A DNA stretch of 64,000 nt from Osedax frankpressi (Eukaryota; Annelida; Polychaeta; Sabellida; Siboglinidae). Position numbers and translations under genes: made by a program. Each line of letters begins with the position of its first letter. Within the stretch, counting starts at the first letter, position 1. Location: positions 21,238,587-21,302,586 of the forward strand of contig OZ038317.1 in the NCBI GenBank assembly GCA_964035775.1, in the 5' to 3' direction. The notes below the pieces were generated by a model, which was not told the origin of the DNA, ran no database searches, and was given only the letters and a program-made list of their open reading frames with translations. Shown one piece after another: positions 13,471 through 27,437 of the stretch.

Positions 13471-14584
13471 AAATGTTTATGTTTATAGATTTCACTTGAA
13501 ATTCATACGGTCATATGGCTATTTTCAGATTTCACCTGAAAGTAATCTCTCGAGGAATACATCATAAAAGATAATAAATCATATTGTTAATAACTTTTCA
13601 AATTAAATCTCTAAACTGTTTGTCATATTAAGGATATATATATATGATTATTGTATTTAGTAGGCAAAGCCATAAGCAATATATGAATACAACTTCTAGT
13701 TAATTCTAGTAAATATATATATTTATAGAGGATGTCAAGTTGGAAATATATATATTTAGAATTAGTTAACGATGATACACTTGATACATTGAATATCAAG
13801 TCATTTCCTGTGTAGTGTATTTCACTTGACAATAACACTAATCCAGTTCTAAGTATGAAAAAAGATCAACTGCACTTGGAAGGTTATTTTTAAAGTAATG
13901 TCCTCGTTAAATTAGCTTTTTCCTGTTTTAGTTTTGTTTTCTTTGGATCTGTTATTATAACTGTTGAATTGAAATAGTTCAATACTCATATTGAATGGGT
14001 AGAAAATAAGTAATTATTAAAGAAAAATCTATTTTAAAATTAATGTGTGAATTAATTTATAAATACTAATTCTCTACTTAATCAATGACTCTCTTCGTAA
14101 CAATAAATTATTGAATTTGAAAGTATTACTAATAATCTTGTAACACATAAAAATAATAAAATGTGACATATATTAATATTAATTCATTTATTTTCTATTC
14201 ATTTAATTCACAAAAATTTATTCTATAAAATGATTTGATTTGAAATGATTTGATTTTAGAATATTCATAATTTTTTACCTGAATTATGTTTTAATGTAAT
14301 AATTTAAAAAGCAACTTATACTCAAATATCTAATTTATAGCATAATTTTATTTTAATATGCATTACTATCAACTGTTTCTGCAGTTATATGACTATTTCG
14401 AAAAGTGATTATAGAATCAATGCAGATGTGAGATTATGCCATTATTGACACATTATTCTCAGACAACACTCAGGCAATATTATTGTTCAGAAAATTCTAA
14501 GTACACATTTCATTGTATTTACTTTGGTTCTATTTTGCCAAATAAATAAATGACCTGTATAATGGAAAATTGTATAAAGTTTAA

Positions 14585-17500
14585 ACTGTAATAGTGTAAC
14601 AGGTAATATTGTAAAGTGTAATGGTGTAAAGGGTTATATTATAAAGTGTTATAGTGTAAAGGGTTATAGTGTAAAGTTTAATGGTGTAACAGGTAATAGT
14701 GTAAAGGGTTATAGTGTAAAGTGTAATGGTGTAAAGGGTTATATTATAAAGTGTTATAGTGTAAAGGGTTATAGTGTAAAGTGTAAAGGGTTACAGTGTA
14801 AAGGGTTATATTATAAAGTGTTATAGTGTAAAGGGTTATAGTGTAAAGTGTTATAGTGTAAAGGGTTATAGTGTAAAGGGTTATAGTGTAAAGTGTTATA
14901 GTGTAAAGTGTTATAGTGTAAAGTGTTATAGTGTAAAGTGTTATAGTGTAAAGGGTTATAGTGTAAAGGGTTATAGTGTAAAGGGTTATAGTGTATAGTG
15001 TAAAGGGTTATAGTGTAAAGTGTTATAGTGTAAAGGGTTATAGTGTAAAGTGTTATAGTGTAAAGTGTTATAGTGTAAAGTGTTATAGTGTAAAGTGTTA
15101 TAGTGTAAAGTGTTATAGTGTAAAGTGTTATAGTGTAAAGGGTTATAGTGTAAAGTGTAAAGGGTTATAGTGTAAAGTGTTATAGTGTAAAGTGTTATAG
15201 TGTAAAGTGTTATAGTGTAAAGGGTTATAGTGTAAAGTGTAAAGGGTTATAGTGTAAAGTGTTATAGTGTAAAGTGTTATAGTGTAAAGTGTTATAGTGT
15301 AAAGGGTTATAGTGTAAAGTGTTATAGTGTAAATTGTTATAGTGTAAAGGGTTATAGTGTAAAGGGTTATAGTGTAAAGTGTTATAGTGTAAAGGTTTAT
15401 AGTGTAAAGTGTTATAGTGTAAAGTGTTATAGTGTAAAGGGTTATAGTGTAAAGGGTAATAGTGTAAAGTGTTATAGTGTAAAGGGTTATAGTGTAAAGG
15501 GTTATAGTGTAAAGGGTTATAGTGTATAGTGTAAAGGGTTACAGTGTAAAGGGTTATAGTGTAAAGTGTTATAGTGTAAAGTGTAAAGGGTTATAGTGTA
15601 AAGTGTTATAGTGTAAAGTGTTATAGTGTAAAGTGTTATAGTGTAAAGTGTTATAGTGTAAAGTGTTATAGTGTAAAGTGTTATAGTGTAAAGTGTTATA
15701 GTGTAAAGTGTTATAGTGTAAAGGGTTATAGTGTAAAGGGTTATAGTGTAAAGTGTTATAGTGTAAAGGGTTATAGTGTAAAGGGTTATAGTGTAAAGGG
15801 TTATAGTGTAAAGGGTTATAGTGTAAAGTGTTATAGTGTAAAGTGTTATAGTGTAAAGGGTTATAGTGTAAAGTGTTATAGTGTAAAGGGTTATAGTGTA
15901 AAGTGTTATAGTTTAAAGGGTTATAGTGTAAAGGGTTATAGTGTAAAGGGTTATAGTGTAAAGGGTTATAGTGTAAAGGGTTATAGTGTAAAGGGTTACA
16001 GTGTAAAGGGTTATAGTGTAAAGTGTTATAGTGTAAAGGGTTATAGTGTAAAGTGTTATAGTGTAAAGGGTTATAGTGTAAAGGGTTATAGTGTAAAGTG
16101 TTATAGTGTAAAGTGTTATAGTGTAAAGGGTTATAGTGTAACTGGTTATAGTGTAAAGTGTTATAGTGTAAAGGGTTATAGTGTAACTGGTTATAGTGTA
16201 AAGTGTTATAGTGTAAAGGGTTATAGTGTAACTGGTTATAGTGTAAAGGGTTATAGTGTAAAGTGTTATAGTGTAAAGTGTTATAGTGTAAAGTGTTATA
16301 GTGTAAAGGGTTATAGTGTAAAGTGTTATAGTGTAAAGTGTTATAGTGTAAAGGGTTATAGTGTAAAGGGTTATAGTGTAAAGTGTTATAGTGTAAAGGT
16401 TTATAGTGTAAAGTGTTATAGTGTAAAGTGTTATAGTGTAAAGGGTTATAGTGTAAAGTGTTATAGTGTAAAGGTTTATAGTGTAAAGTGTTATAGTGTA
16501 AAGTGTTATAGTGTAAAGGGTTATAGTGTAAAGGGTTATAGTGTAAAGTGTTATAGTGTAAAGGGTTATAGTGTAAAGGGTTATAGTGTAAAGGGTTATA
16601 GTGTATAGTGTAAAGGGTTACAGTGTAAAGGGTTATAGTGTAAAGTGTTATAGTGTAAAGTGTAAAGGGTTATAGTGTAAAGTGTTATAGTGTAAAGTGT
16701 TATAGTGTAAAGTGTTATAGTGTAAAGTGTTATAGTGTAAAGTGTTATAGTGTAAAGTGTTATAGTGTAAAGTGTTATAGTGTAAAGGGTTATAGTGTAA
16801 AGGGTTATAGTGTAAAGTGTTATAGTGTAAAGGGTTATAGTGTAAAGGGTTATAGTGTAAAGGGTTATAGTGTAAAGGGTTATAGTGTAAAGGGTTATAG
16901 TGTAAAGTGTTATAGTGTAAAGTGTTATAGTGTAAAGTGTTATAGTGTAAAGTGTTATAGTGTAAAGTGTTATAGTGTAAAGTGTTATAGTGTAAAGGGT
17001 TATAGTGTAAAGTGTTATAGTGTAAAGGGATATAGTGTAAAGTGTTATAGTGTTATAGTGTAAAGGGTTATAGTGTAAAGGGTTATAGTGTAAAGGGTTA
17101 TAGTGTAAAGGGTTATAGTGTAAAGTGTAAAGGGTTACAGTGTAAAGGGTTATAGTGTAAAGTGTTATAGTGTAAAGGGTTATAGTGTAAAGTGTTATAG
17201 TGTAAAGGGTTATAGTGTAAAGTGTTATAGTGTAAAGGGTTATAGTGTAAAGTGTTATAGTTTAAAGGGTTATAGTGTAAAGGGTTATAGTGTAAAGGGT
17301 TATAGTGTAAAGGGTTATAGTGTAAAGGGTTATAGTGTAAAGGGTTACAGTGTAAAGGGTTATAGTGTAAAGTGTTATAGTGTAAAGGGTTATAGTGTAA
17401 AGTGTTATAGTGTAAAGGGTTATAGTGTAAAGGGTTATAGTGTAAAGTGTTATAGTGTAAAGTGTTATAGTGTAAAGGGTTATAGTGTAACTGGTTATAG

Positions 17501-18125
17501 TGTAAAGTGTTATAGTGTAAAGGGTTATAGTGTAACTGGTTATAGTGTAAAGTGTTATAGTGTAAAGGGTTATAGTGTAACTGGTTATAGTGTAAAGTGT
17601 TATAGTGTAAAGGGTTATAGTGTAAAGGGTTATAGTGTAAAGTGTTATAGTGTAAAGGGTTATATTATAAAGTGTTATAGTGTAAAGTGTTATAGTGTAA
17701 AGGGTTATAGTGTAAAGGGTTATAGTGTAAAGGGTTATAGTGTAAAGTGTTATAGTGTAAAGGGTTATAGTGTAAAGGGTTATAGTGTAAAGTGTTATAG
17801 TGTAAAGTGTTATAGTGTAAAGGGTTATAGTGTAAAGGGTTATAGTGTAAAGGGTTATAGTGTAAAGGGTTATAGTGTAAAGGGTTATAGTGTAAAGGGT
17901 TATAGTGTAAAGGGTTATAGTGTAAAGGGTTATAGTGTAAAGTGTAAAGGGTTACAGTGTAAAGTGTTATAGTGTAAAGGGTTATAGTGTAAAGGGTTAT
18001 AGTGTGAAGGGTTATAGTGTAAAGTGTAAAGGGTTATAGTGTAAAGTGTTATAGTGTAAAGGGTTATAGCGTAAAGGGTTATAGTGTAAAGTGTTATAGT
18101 GTAAAGGGTTATAGTGTAACTGGTA
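14585..18125. repeat. 15-bp satellite array with higher-order structure
   Basis: Units follow gttatagtgtaaagg or gttatagtgtaaagt, about 235 copies over 3.5 kb. Rare variants mark longer repeats. The variants gtttaaaggg (near 15911 and 17260), taactggtt (near 16140 and 17489) and ttacagtg (near 15996 and 17345) recur about 1349 bp apart. The variant gtgtatagtg followed by ttacag recurs about 1079 bp apart (15522 and 16601). Both distances are close to whole numbers of 15-bp units. Many units contain GGGTTA. The array lies upstream of the kinase exons. Confidence 0.95.
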
Positions 18126-18320
18126 ACAATAATGTACACGTGCAGCAGCATGAAAACTAAGATTCCTTCCGAAACGTCTGATAGCAACATCATGTAGTGA
18201 AACTAACTGCGGATTTGTGTCTCAGATCTAATGATCAAGAGGTTACAACATGCTTAACAATGCTTAACAATGCTATCTATGTTGTCTGCGTGTCCTATAA
18301 TATAATAGCATAGACAAGAT

Positions 18321-18425
18321 ACCTACTAGATAGCCATCCAGCATACGATATAAATACCTACTAGATAGCCATCCAGCATACGATATAAATACCTACTAGA
18401 TAGTCATCCAGCATACGATATAAAA
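18321..18425. repeat. 35-bp direct repeat, three copies
   Basis: The unit reads acctactagatagccatcc followed by agcatacgatataaat. The three copies are almost identical, head to tail, with no spacers. Confidence 0.85.
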
Positions 18426-18991
18426 TAATATTTTATAAAATTATAAAATAATATTTATCAGCTTTCGATATTCGTAATAAACATTTGTGAAAACACCGCG
18501 TTGAATTAAAGAATTTTGAAATATTATTGGTATTAAACCTGATCAAAAACGTTTTTATACAAAATAACACTATTTTATACAAAATAACACTATTTTATAC
18601 TGCTTTATCTGATTATGTATTACTTAAGTAAAAATTGCATATATTTATAAATAATAATGAACGCGAATAAATCAAATCATCATTGAAAATGTAAAGCATA
18701 ATTGAAGTTTTAACCATAATACAATACCAAACACAAACACACTACAAACCTTGAATATATAATTTATATAAACTCTACAAACCCTAGTTAATACCTAGTT
18801 GAACCCTAGTTAAACCCTATTTAAACCCAATACAAACTGTATACAAACAGTATAAATTGTATATAAACATTACAAACTCTACAAATCCTACAATAAACTC
18901 CCTCGAAGCTTAATTTCCGAATTCAATTCAACTTAACATGGACTCAACTCTAATCATATTTTAATTTTCTCTCCATTATCTCATCCTACAG

Positions 18992-21900
18992 GAAATTAAC
19001 TTATTGCCTAAGAAGTTACTGGAACAACCATCCGTCAAGAGAGTCGAGAGCTGGTACAATCGAAGTTTTGAGGATCTAATTGCGTATGAGAACAAAAATG
19101 GACATGACCCTATTGACCTTGAGAAGTTGGTGTTTATCTCACTACCTATTGTTTAATTCTCTTTTTGTTTAGTAAACTCATATCTAGTAAATAATAATTA
19201 GATTAATTGTCATTAGTATTTATGGTCTCTTGGATATCCTCATTTATTATATTCTAATCAAATTATAGCTTTTCAGTTCATTTGTAGTGATTAGTGAATC
19301 TCTCTCTCTCTCTCATACAAACCAAACCATTACTAGAACTCATGACTTACGCGACCTTTCATCGTAAACTTCATCCTTCTTTACATTGTTTCATCTCTTT
19401 TCACTCTCTTTTCATTTATCTTTTGCTTCTTTTTTTATATAACTACATTGCTAATAAGATTTAATCATCTCGTATTCCTTTTTTCTACCAATAAACTCTT
19501 TTATCTTTCATATCTTTTCATCTCTACCTCATAATATTCATTTCTCGTCTTTCATCCTTCAGCAAAAATACAATTCTTTCTACTCCCATCGTAACCTATT
19601 TACCCACATATATTACCTATTATCTTCGCTCGTCCTTTTATAGATTCTGCGAGGATTTGATAAATATCAGAAGGAGACACGTTGATGTTGTAGAGACAAT
19701 GGCGCAGGGAGTTATTGAAATGAAAACAATTCAGACAATTCAGACAACAGTCGAGCAACCGAAATGTTAGTTTTTGTTGAGAATTGAAGATACCGAAAGA
19801 AATTGGAAGAGGAATTTGTAGTGGTAGCGGTGGGCAGAATTCTGTGGTCAATGGGAGTAGAGTGGGGATAATTCTAGGTGTAATGGAAGTAGTGGGGAGC
19901 ACTTGGGTGATAATGGTAGTTGAGTGGGAAGATCTTCGGGGATAATAGTAGTAGTGGGGAGAACTCCGGGGATAATTGCAGTTGAGTGGGCAGATCACTT
20001 GGAATACATTATGGTATATAATGTATAGTAGAGTGGGAGATGCAATGGGACCATGTCAAATAGAGATATGATCAAATTCCTGGACTGACAACGTATACAT
20101 AAAGAATTTATCATTATTTAATACTATTTAATACTTAATATTTAATACTTTATTTAATTTTACCAACAATTTACAGCAAGTAATCTGGAGTCACATATTC
20201 AGTATTTCCTCGATCGTTTTTATTTAAGTCGTATCAGCATCAGAATGTTAATTTCACAGCATAGTTAGTTTTATATATAGATCCACTGTATAGTCCTCTA
20301 TATAGATCCACTCTATAGTCCTCTATATAGATCCACTGTATAGTCCTCTATATAGATCCACTCTAGTCCTCTATATAGATCCACTGTATATTCCTCTATA
20401 TAGATCCACTGTATATTCCTCTATATAGATCCACTCTATATTCCTCTATATAGATCCACTCTAGTCCTCTATTTAGATCCACTCTATATTCCTCTATATA
20501 GATCCACTCTAGTCCTCTATTTAGATCCACTCTATATTCCTCTATATAGATCCACTCTATATTCCTCTATATAGATCCACTGTATATTCCTCTATATAGA
20601 TCCACTCTATATTCCTCTATATAGATCCACTCTAGTCCTCTATTTAGATCCACTCTATATTCCTCTATATAGATCCACTCTATATTCCTCTATATAGATC
20701 CACTCTAGTAATCTATATAGATCCACTGTATATTCCTCTATATAGATCCACTGTATATTACTCTATATAGATCCACTGTATAGTCCTCTATATAGATCCA
20801 CTCTAGTCCTCTATTTAGATCCACTCTATATTACTCTATATAGATCCACTCTATATTCCTCTATATAGATCCACTCTATAGTCCCCACTATATTCCTACT
20901 CTATTGTCCAAAGCAAATAGCCTTACTCTTTAGTACCTAGGTTTGTGTTGCAGTAAATAAATCTGATGGTGTTAAATACAAATTCTTCAATTCTAACCTA
21001 TTCACCTCTAAACTTTAACTCTGCATTACGTCAGATAATTCATCATATATATAATAACAAAGTAATTTCTATAAATAGAACCAATGAAATTTAAATCAGG
21101 TAATCAGTTAAATGACAGAATATTTATAAATTAAATTAATTATTTATTCTTGCTATAGTTAATAATTAATTAATTCTAAATTTATTTAATAATACTTGTA
21201 ATTTTATATATTTTCCAATTCACAATTGCATAATATTTGTTTACGATGACTCATCTCTGTTTCACAATTATTTGTTTATTTACACTGCCCATTGTGTACT
21301 GAAGTCTATTTCGCTATTGTGTTATATTTAGATTCCACACCGTAAATACCATTATTGATAGTATCGGCGAAGGTAGTTTTGCTTATCAAATGCTAAATTC
21401 TACGCTATCTACTTTGCTTTTCAGCTCTTCTATTTGGAACGGAAATTCCGCAGAATTTCCGACAAATTGGAAGTATTGACCCAAAATGCAACGTAAGAAG
21501 GGTAGCCGAAGGTAATGTCCTTTGCATCGGATAAGTTTATTATTTACGTAATCAGAATTGATGCGTTTCGTTAAACTATCAGACTACTTCCGCGACCTGC
21601 CTACGACTTGATAACCTAAGCTCGGACTGTCGATCCTAAACTATGGCCTAATTGCCTAAAGTGCTTAACTAAAGTTCTATATTCATGCAGATGCCTATGA
21701 AAACGCCCGTTTCCTCTGCGAACAGTATTATATGGTTTCTCCGGAATGCAATATTGTATGTTTCAATCGTTAGTAGTTCAACAATATGAACACATTTAGA
21801 TATATAATAGGTTGTATGATAGTTTATATGTAGGTTGCATTCATGCTAGAAGTTTTCTTTATTGAATTAGGAAGAATACAAAGACCTTTTTCATAAAAAC

Positions 21901-22798
21901 CACTTTTTAAATAATTATAATTTATTTTTCTTCTCTACCGTAATTTAATGTTTCATATTTTTATTTTAAATACTAATTAATTTTCTATTTTTCATTGTAT
22001 AACAACGATTAAAAATACCAACAACCCAATGGCATTATTTAATTTTATCTTATGAATTCACCTCAGCAAATGATGAAAAAAGTGATGTCAATATCCCCTA
22101 CGCTCCATCTCACCTCTACCATATGATGTTCGAGATATTTAAGGTATTTGTGGGTATTGCTTCAGGCATTAATTAGTACATCATTATAGAGTATTTAGAC
22201 ACAAGGTCAATATGCTTATAGAGTATTTGACACAAGGTCAATATGCTTATAGATTATTTGACACAAGGTCAATATGCTTAGAGTATTTGACACAAGGACA
22301 ATATGGTTATAGAGTATTTGACACAAGGTCAATATGCTTATAGAGTATTTTACACAAGGTCAATATGCTTATAGAGTATTTGACACAAGGTCAATATGCT
22401 TATTGATTATTTGACATAAGGTCAATATGCTTATAAAGTATTTGACAAAAGGACAATATGCTTATAATTGTATTTCTTTATCTCTATTTAGAATGCAATG
22501 AGAGCTGTAGTCGAACACCACGACGACTCAAAACTGCCGGATTTAAATATGATCATCTGCAAGGGACAGGAAGATGTTACTATTAAAGTAAGTAATCTCA
22601 GAGTTCTGATATTAGTACAATGACTAAAGGCATCTAGAATATAGCAAAGTAATGATAAAGACATGTATCATATGTTTTATAGCTATTAAAATAACAACTA
22701 TTTATATAATTTTAAATTTGTTTTTCAAATTAATGATAAAATATTTGGATTAAACTTTGGGATTTTCTTTTACTTTTTATATAAGTATTTTATAATTT

Positions 22799-22841
<43 letters not shown>

Positions 22842-25299
22842 CATTTATTTTTGCTATATAAAGAAATTTAAATTATAAATTAATTTTTAAATTGAATAAT
22901 ATAATTTTTTTAAAATCATATTGTACTATAAAGTGATATATTAATTTCAACAATACGCAATATACATAATTAAGTGTAATTCACATAATTAAGCTTAATG
23001 AACATCATTTTTTAGTTTATAAATATTAAATAATTTATATATAATTTAAACTAAATATCTTTATCCATACAATATAACCAAACTTTGTGTAAATTGTTGT
23101 TTATCTTAATTTATATTAAAACCATCATTCAATTAATTAATTCCTTATTTGTTCAGTTTTCATTGTTATAAATAAATTAAGATCAATCACATTAATTACA
23201 TGTTCATTATAGGTTTATCATATATATATACATTACATGTGCTTTACAGTTATCTGACAAGGGTGGTGGTATCTGCCGTCACGACGTTGACCTTCTCTTT
23301 AACTACATGTACTCGACGGCTCCCCAACCTCCTTCCCCATCTTCTTCGTGCAATACCCCTCTGGTCAGTGGTCGACGTAATGTTTTATGCGGATTATTCA
23401 TTTACTGAACCTTTGGTATTTAGCATTAACGCAATTGACCATAACTTACGTGTATCTGCTCTAAATCATAGAGAGTAAACTATCGTATCTCTACATGTAT
23501 ATTAATTAAATGAATTTTAGGACTAAAGAATATAAAATGTATATAATAAGATTATATATTCTTTATAAATTAATATTCAAGTTTTTTTGTAATATATTAT
23601 TATGATATCACCTCGAGGAGTTTAATTCATACAACAAATATTTTAAATACAAGGTTTTAAAAAGTGAAGTGAAAATTAAATATATAAATTAATATATAAT
23701 CTCAATAATATGGGTTCATATAATTATGTTTAGTTTTACATTTGATTTAAAAAAAATTAAATCCGATTGCAAATTTATATATATATATACAATACTATAG
23801 TGGCTACTATATAAAAGTTAGAGCTAATCAATGAAAGCATGTAATTGAAATATATAAGCTTACTTATTTTGTGAATATTTCACCTATATAAATGATATTT
23901 TCATTTTATTATTTCAATCAAATCTAATAACTTACATTGTTTATCTATTATATATTGTAATCTATTTTATAACTCACTATTTGTGATAATATTAGTAAAT
24001 AAAAATGAAACTTGAACCATTTTATGAATCTATATAAAGATTTTCAGATTATAAACCTAATAATATTTACAAATTCAGTAAACAATTAGTCTACATACAA
24101 TTTCGAAATTATAATCTAGTTCAAATTAAATAAATTTGATTATTTTTGCATTATAAAATATTTATTGCTTCTTTTCATAAGTATCTTACAGTTGTAGAAA
24201 TTAGCTATGTATATAGCTATGTATATAGCTATGTATATAGCTATGTATATAGCTATGTATATAGCCATGTATATAGCTATGTATATAGCTATGTATATAG
24301 CTATGTATATAGCCATGTATATTATCTGTAATGTAAACAAAAAATTAGTCAGTTCATTGATTAATCTCGGAGTTTATATATATTTATTGACCCGTTTTTC
24401 CCTATCTCTTATTCAGAAATGGGTAAGGAATGGGATAACCCACAGGCCCTAAAGATTATTAAATTTCTGATTAACAAATCAAATTAATTATATATAATAT
24501 GCTGAACTTTTGTTACATATTTATTACCAATACGTTATACGTTATAAATATATCGTTATACCTAATAATATATAAGTATAAAATACTTTCAAATCGAAGT
24601 ATAATTTATTAATTACTTATATTCCGCTTATTATTTTATATTAAAAATACCTTTTCTACCACTGATCTATAAAATAAACTATTTAATCAACATACAAAGA
24701 GGTGAATAATAGTTATCTCTCCGAGTTCAATCTCTAATCTTAGTTAGGAATTCCTATGAATGCAATGCGTTCAATGTACTTTAGGCTGGATACGGGTACG
24801 GACTTCCGTTGTCGAGACTGTATGCTAAATACTTCAATGGCGACATCCGGCTAAATTCAGTGGAGGGTTACGGAACAGACGCTACTATCTTTCTAAAGGT
24901 ATTAAACCACCTAATCTCGCAGACTTTCTTTACATCCCTCGCATTATATATATTTCTTCGCATTTCTTTATAGTTTTTTATCTGATTCATTCTCACTTTC
25001 AACACCGTTGAAGTATAATAATTAATTTCAATTTTTCAATAAATCAAATTGTACCCTTTTTTAAAAAATGCAAAAAATTATGAAATTGTCTTTTTCTCCC
25101 TCTCCAGGTCTATGCGGGTGATGCAAGTGAATTCCTGCCGGTCTACAACTCAACTTCCGTTAGCAAATACTCCGATAATTCGACGCCGCTCTCAGATTGG
25201 ACTGATACAAATACACGAAATGGACTTCACGATGGACTTCCCGAATTCCACGATAACATCAAATATAGATTAGATAGGTGTAGAGTGAACGCTGGATAA
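18992..25299 (+). CDS. Pdk: pyruvate dehydrogenase kinase (mitochondrial PDK family), missing the first exon(s)
   Basis: This mitochondrial kinase phosphorylates and switches off the pyruvate dehydrogenase E1 subunit. Ten exons join in phase: 18992-19131, 19644-19765, 20177-20263, 21425-21511, 21691-21759, 22067-22143, 22492-22587, 23250-23363, 24785-24898 and 25108-25299. They sum to 365 codons plus TAA. Landmarks in order are [63 protein letters not shown] and [14 protein letters not shown]. The ATP site follows: the N-box [16 protein letters not shown]1 loop SDKGGGI, ATP-lid region [12 protein letters not shown] and G2 [16 protein letters not shown], then [16 protein letters not shown]-terminal DW (LSDWTDT) is the cross-tail motif of PDKs, favouring PDK over branched-chain kinase. 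The first exon seen opens with an acceptor (cctacag) and no in-frame ATG, so about 30-45 residues including the targeting peptide are missing. The loop before IQYFLDRF is a few residues long for the family and Thr/Gln-rich. Confidence 0.95.
19790..19995. repeat. degenerate G-rich intronic repeat in the kinase gene
   Basis: Imperfect units around agtggggataat and gtagtggggagaac fill the first part of the intron after the second kinase exon. On the opposite strand it gives a spurious Pro/Ser/Thr-rich ORF. Confidence 0.6.
20274..20888. repeat. 25-bp intronic minisatellite in the kinase gene
   Basis: Units follow tatatagatccactctatattcctc, with 20-bp variants in which part of the unit is lost. 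The array starts about ten bases after the donor of the IQYFLDRF exon and takes up about half of that intron. Confidence 0.9.
22186..22468. repeat. 31-bp intronic minisatellite in the kinase gene
   Basis: About nine units, including tagagtatttgacacaaggt then caatatgctta, lie between the [13 protein letters not shown] exon and the [10 protein letters not shown] exon. The array starts about 40 bases past the donor and ends about 20 bases before the next acceptor, so it makes up nearly the whole intron. Confidence 0.9.
24202..24325. repeat. 12-bp tandem repeat in a kinase intron
   Basis: Units are tatagctatgta, about ten copies with a few C-for-T variants. The period is a multiple of three, so spurious ORFs stay open on both strands. 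Confidence 0.9.
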
Positions 25300-27437
25300 G
25301 GTGAGTTTTTCTTATCTATACGTATAGCTTCTTCAAGACACCGTTTGTCGGTGTTAGGTCATGTATTTACATATCAACTGAATGAATTTGACTAATCAGT
25401 AGATAGATGAAAATTTATCGATTACAAATATATCTTAAAAAACATTTGAAATAATAGCAATTTTGAAATAATAAAAATTTTTAAATAATGACTTGGTACT
25501 TAGTATAATTAATGAAGAAGATTTAGTGAAAAATAAACAGATTATAATATTTAATTTTAAATAACTAATAATAAAGTGTAAATAAATGAACAATATATCT
25601 GAGTGTATATGAATTAATGATAAATGTAGGCGTAAAATAACTAATAATTATATTTATTAAATTTACGATATCATACCACTATTTATTATATTAATATTTC
25701 TTATATCTCCACAATTGTTATTGTAGATTTCTTATTATTACCACATTCCTATTTCTTCTTCTTTACGCTAAATCTATTTACTACCAACAACATAATATTT
25801 TAACCTCGAATTCACAGATTAAAGAACATCGCTACACAATCTCATTTACTTTATCCGTTGTGTGTGTGTGTGTGTAATTTTTTTTTTCTCTAGAGGAGGC
25901 AATTGCACTTTTTAATTCATATGTTGTAATACTTTTAATCTGGTAGAATTTTAACGTCTGTTTTGGATTTAAATTTCACTCCTCTATCCCTCCCTCATCC
26001 CCATGACCCCATTACTTACTCTCTTATTCTTTCCCTAACCATTTCCCAACCACTTCTACTTACCATTACAATAACTGTTACCATAACCATAACACCAGGC
26101 AGCATTATTTTGACATTAAACACCCCTTCCTTTCGTCCGACCCTTCCACTGCATTCTCTCCCATAGCCTTTAAACCATTACTACATATGATATCATTAAC
26201 ACAGATTTAATAACATACTTTACTATAACTAATAGCTGCATACTCTCCTATAATCCTGCATGACTTGGTATTCCTTCGATTTTCCACTTATTGTCATATA
26301 TAAATTATATATGATTTAGAGAATTTATATTACAATAGTCTAAGTGAACACTAAATAATATGTTACGGTATATTTGATATTTTATCCACGCTAATGCAAA
26401 TTAATAAATTGATTATAATATTTATTTTATTTATTATCTTTACTAACTTTATCCTTATTTAAATTAGGATTTGCTAGGATAGTTAATCAACAAATGTAAA
26501 TCAAAATTAAATGATTATAAAATTCTATTACACCAGATACAAACGAAAATTAGATTTAGACGAAGATTTCTATTTAATTATGATAAAATTATTGTTTTAC
26601 ATTAGTCATTAGAATTATCTGCTTTGAAAATAATTGAGATATTACATAATATTAAAAAGTTAATATTTAATAGAATGATATACATTTTTTAATTTTACTC
26701 AATCTGATACATTTTATTATAAAATATATTATGGGAGTTTAAAATTTGATTAATTCCCAATGTAATGTTGGTTATAACTCTGTATTTCGTTTACATCCAG
26801 TGGGTTGAACAAAATAATAATTACAATATCATTTTTCTAATAAAATGTATACAAGTAACAATAAAATATGTTTACTTTGGAATACAGAACCAAATATATT
26901 TTATATTATTAATTCTCCAAAAATAGAAAAACCCAGAAGAAAAAGAAAAGCAGGTTTCTAAAAATAAATATTTTATTCTAAAATATGACAGCTACAATAT
27001 ACTTATTTATTAACAATATTTTCATCATATAATAGATTATCAATTTTTGGACTATAACCATAAATTTAATACAATCAAAGTTTATATATTTATATAATAT
27101 ATGTTCTATTCATACTAAAATTTAATTTCCTATTTTATAGTAAATTCTGATATTTCTAAAATATATTTAAAAAAATAGTGGGAATCTCGAAGATTTTATA
27201 CCTTATATAAATATTAAGTTAACATCATTTTATATATTTAATTACATTTATATATTATAAATCATTTGATAGAAAATAAGTTTTATCACAATTATGCAAA
27301 GGCATGTAATACAGTGAAGGTTTATCTAATTATAAGTCAAATTATTTGATAATGGATTAGTCTATTATATTAATAATAAATTATAATAAAATCTTTTATA
27401 TATTAAATAATATAAAATGTATATTATTCACCCTTAG
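25300..27437. other. AT-rich intergenic stretch with a CT-rich patch
   Basis: This region follows the kinase stop codon. It contains a short (GT)n run near 25858, a Pro/Thr/Leu-coding CT-rich patch at 25960-26165 that looks like low-complexity sequence, and otherwise A/T-rich DNA with stops in all frames. I see no gene. Confidence 0.55.

Larger units (their letters stand above)
2760..14584. other. long gene-poor, AT-rich region
   Basis: Nearly all of this stretch is low-complexity A/T sequence with stops in all frames, short (AT)n and (CA)n runs, and a CT-rich patch near 10858-10905. The exceptions are a few short open frames listed separately. Part of it may be intron or upstream sequence of the MsrB gene on the minus strand, or of the kinase gene on the plus strand, whose first exon was not found. 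I saw no tRNA-like or rRNA-like sequence. Confidence 0.5.

Noticed and set aside
14585-18125. Telomere tract
   Set aside because: GGGTTA occurs once per 15-bp unit rather than as a pure hexamer run, and gene-bearing DNA lies on both sides.
18321-18425. Possible CRISPR array
   Set aside because: The repeats are head to tail without spacers, in a eukaryotic genome. The 31-bp repeats at 22.2 kb are likewise plain minisatellites.
23200-23478. 92-codon plus-strand ORF overlapping the kinase G1-loop exon
   Set aside because: Wrong frame; the kinase exon 23250-23363 explains the open stretch.
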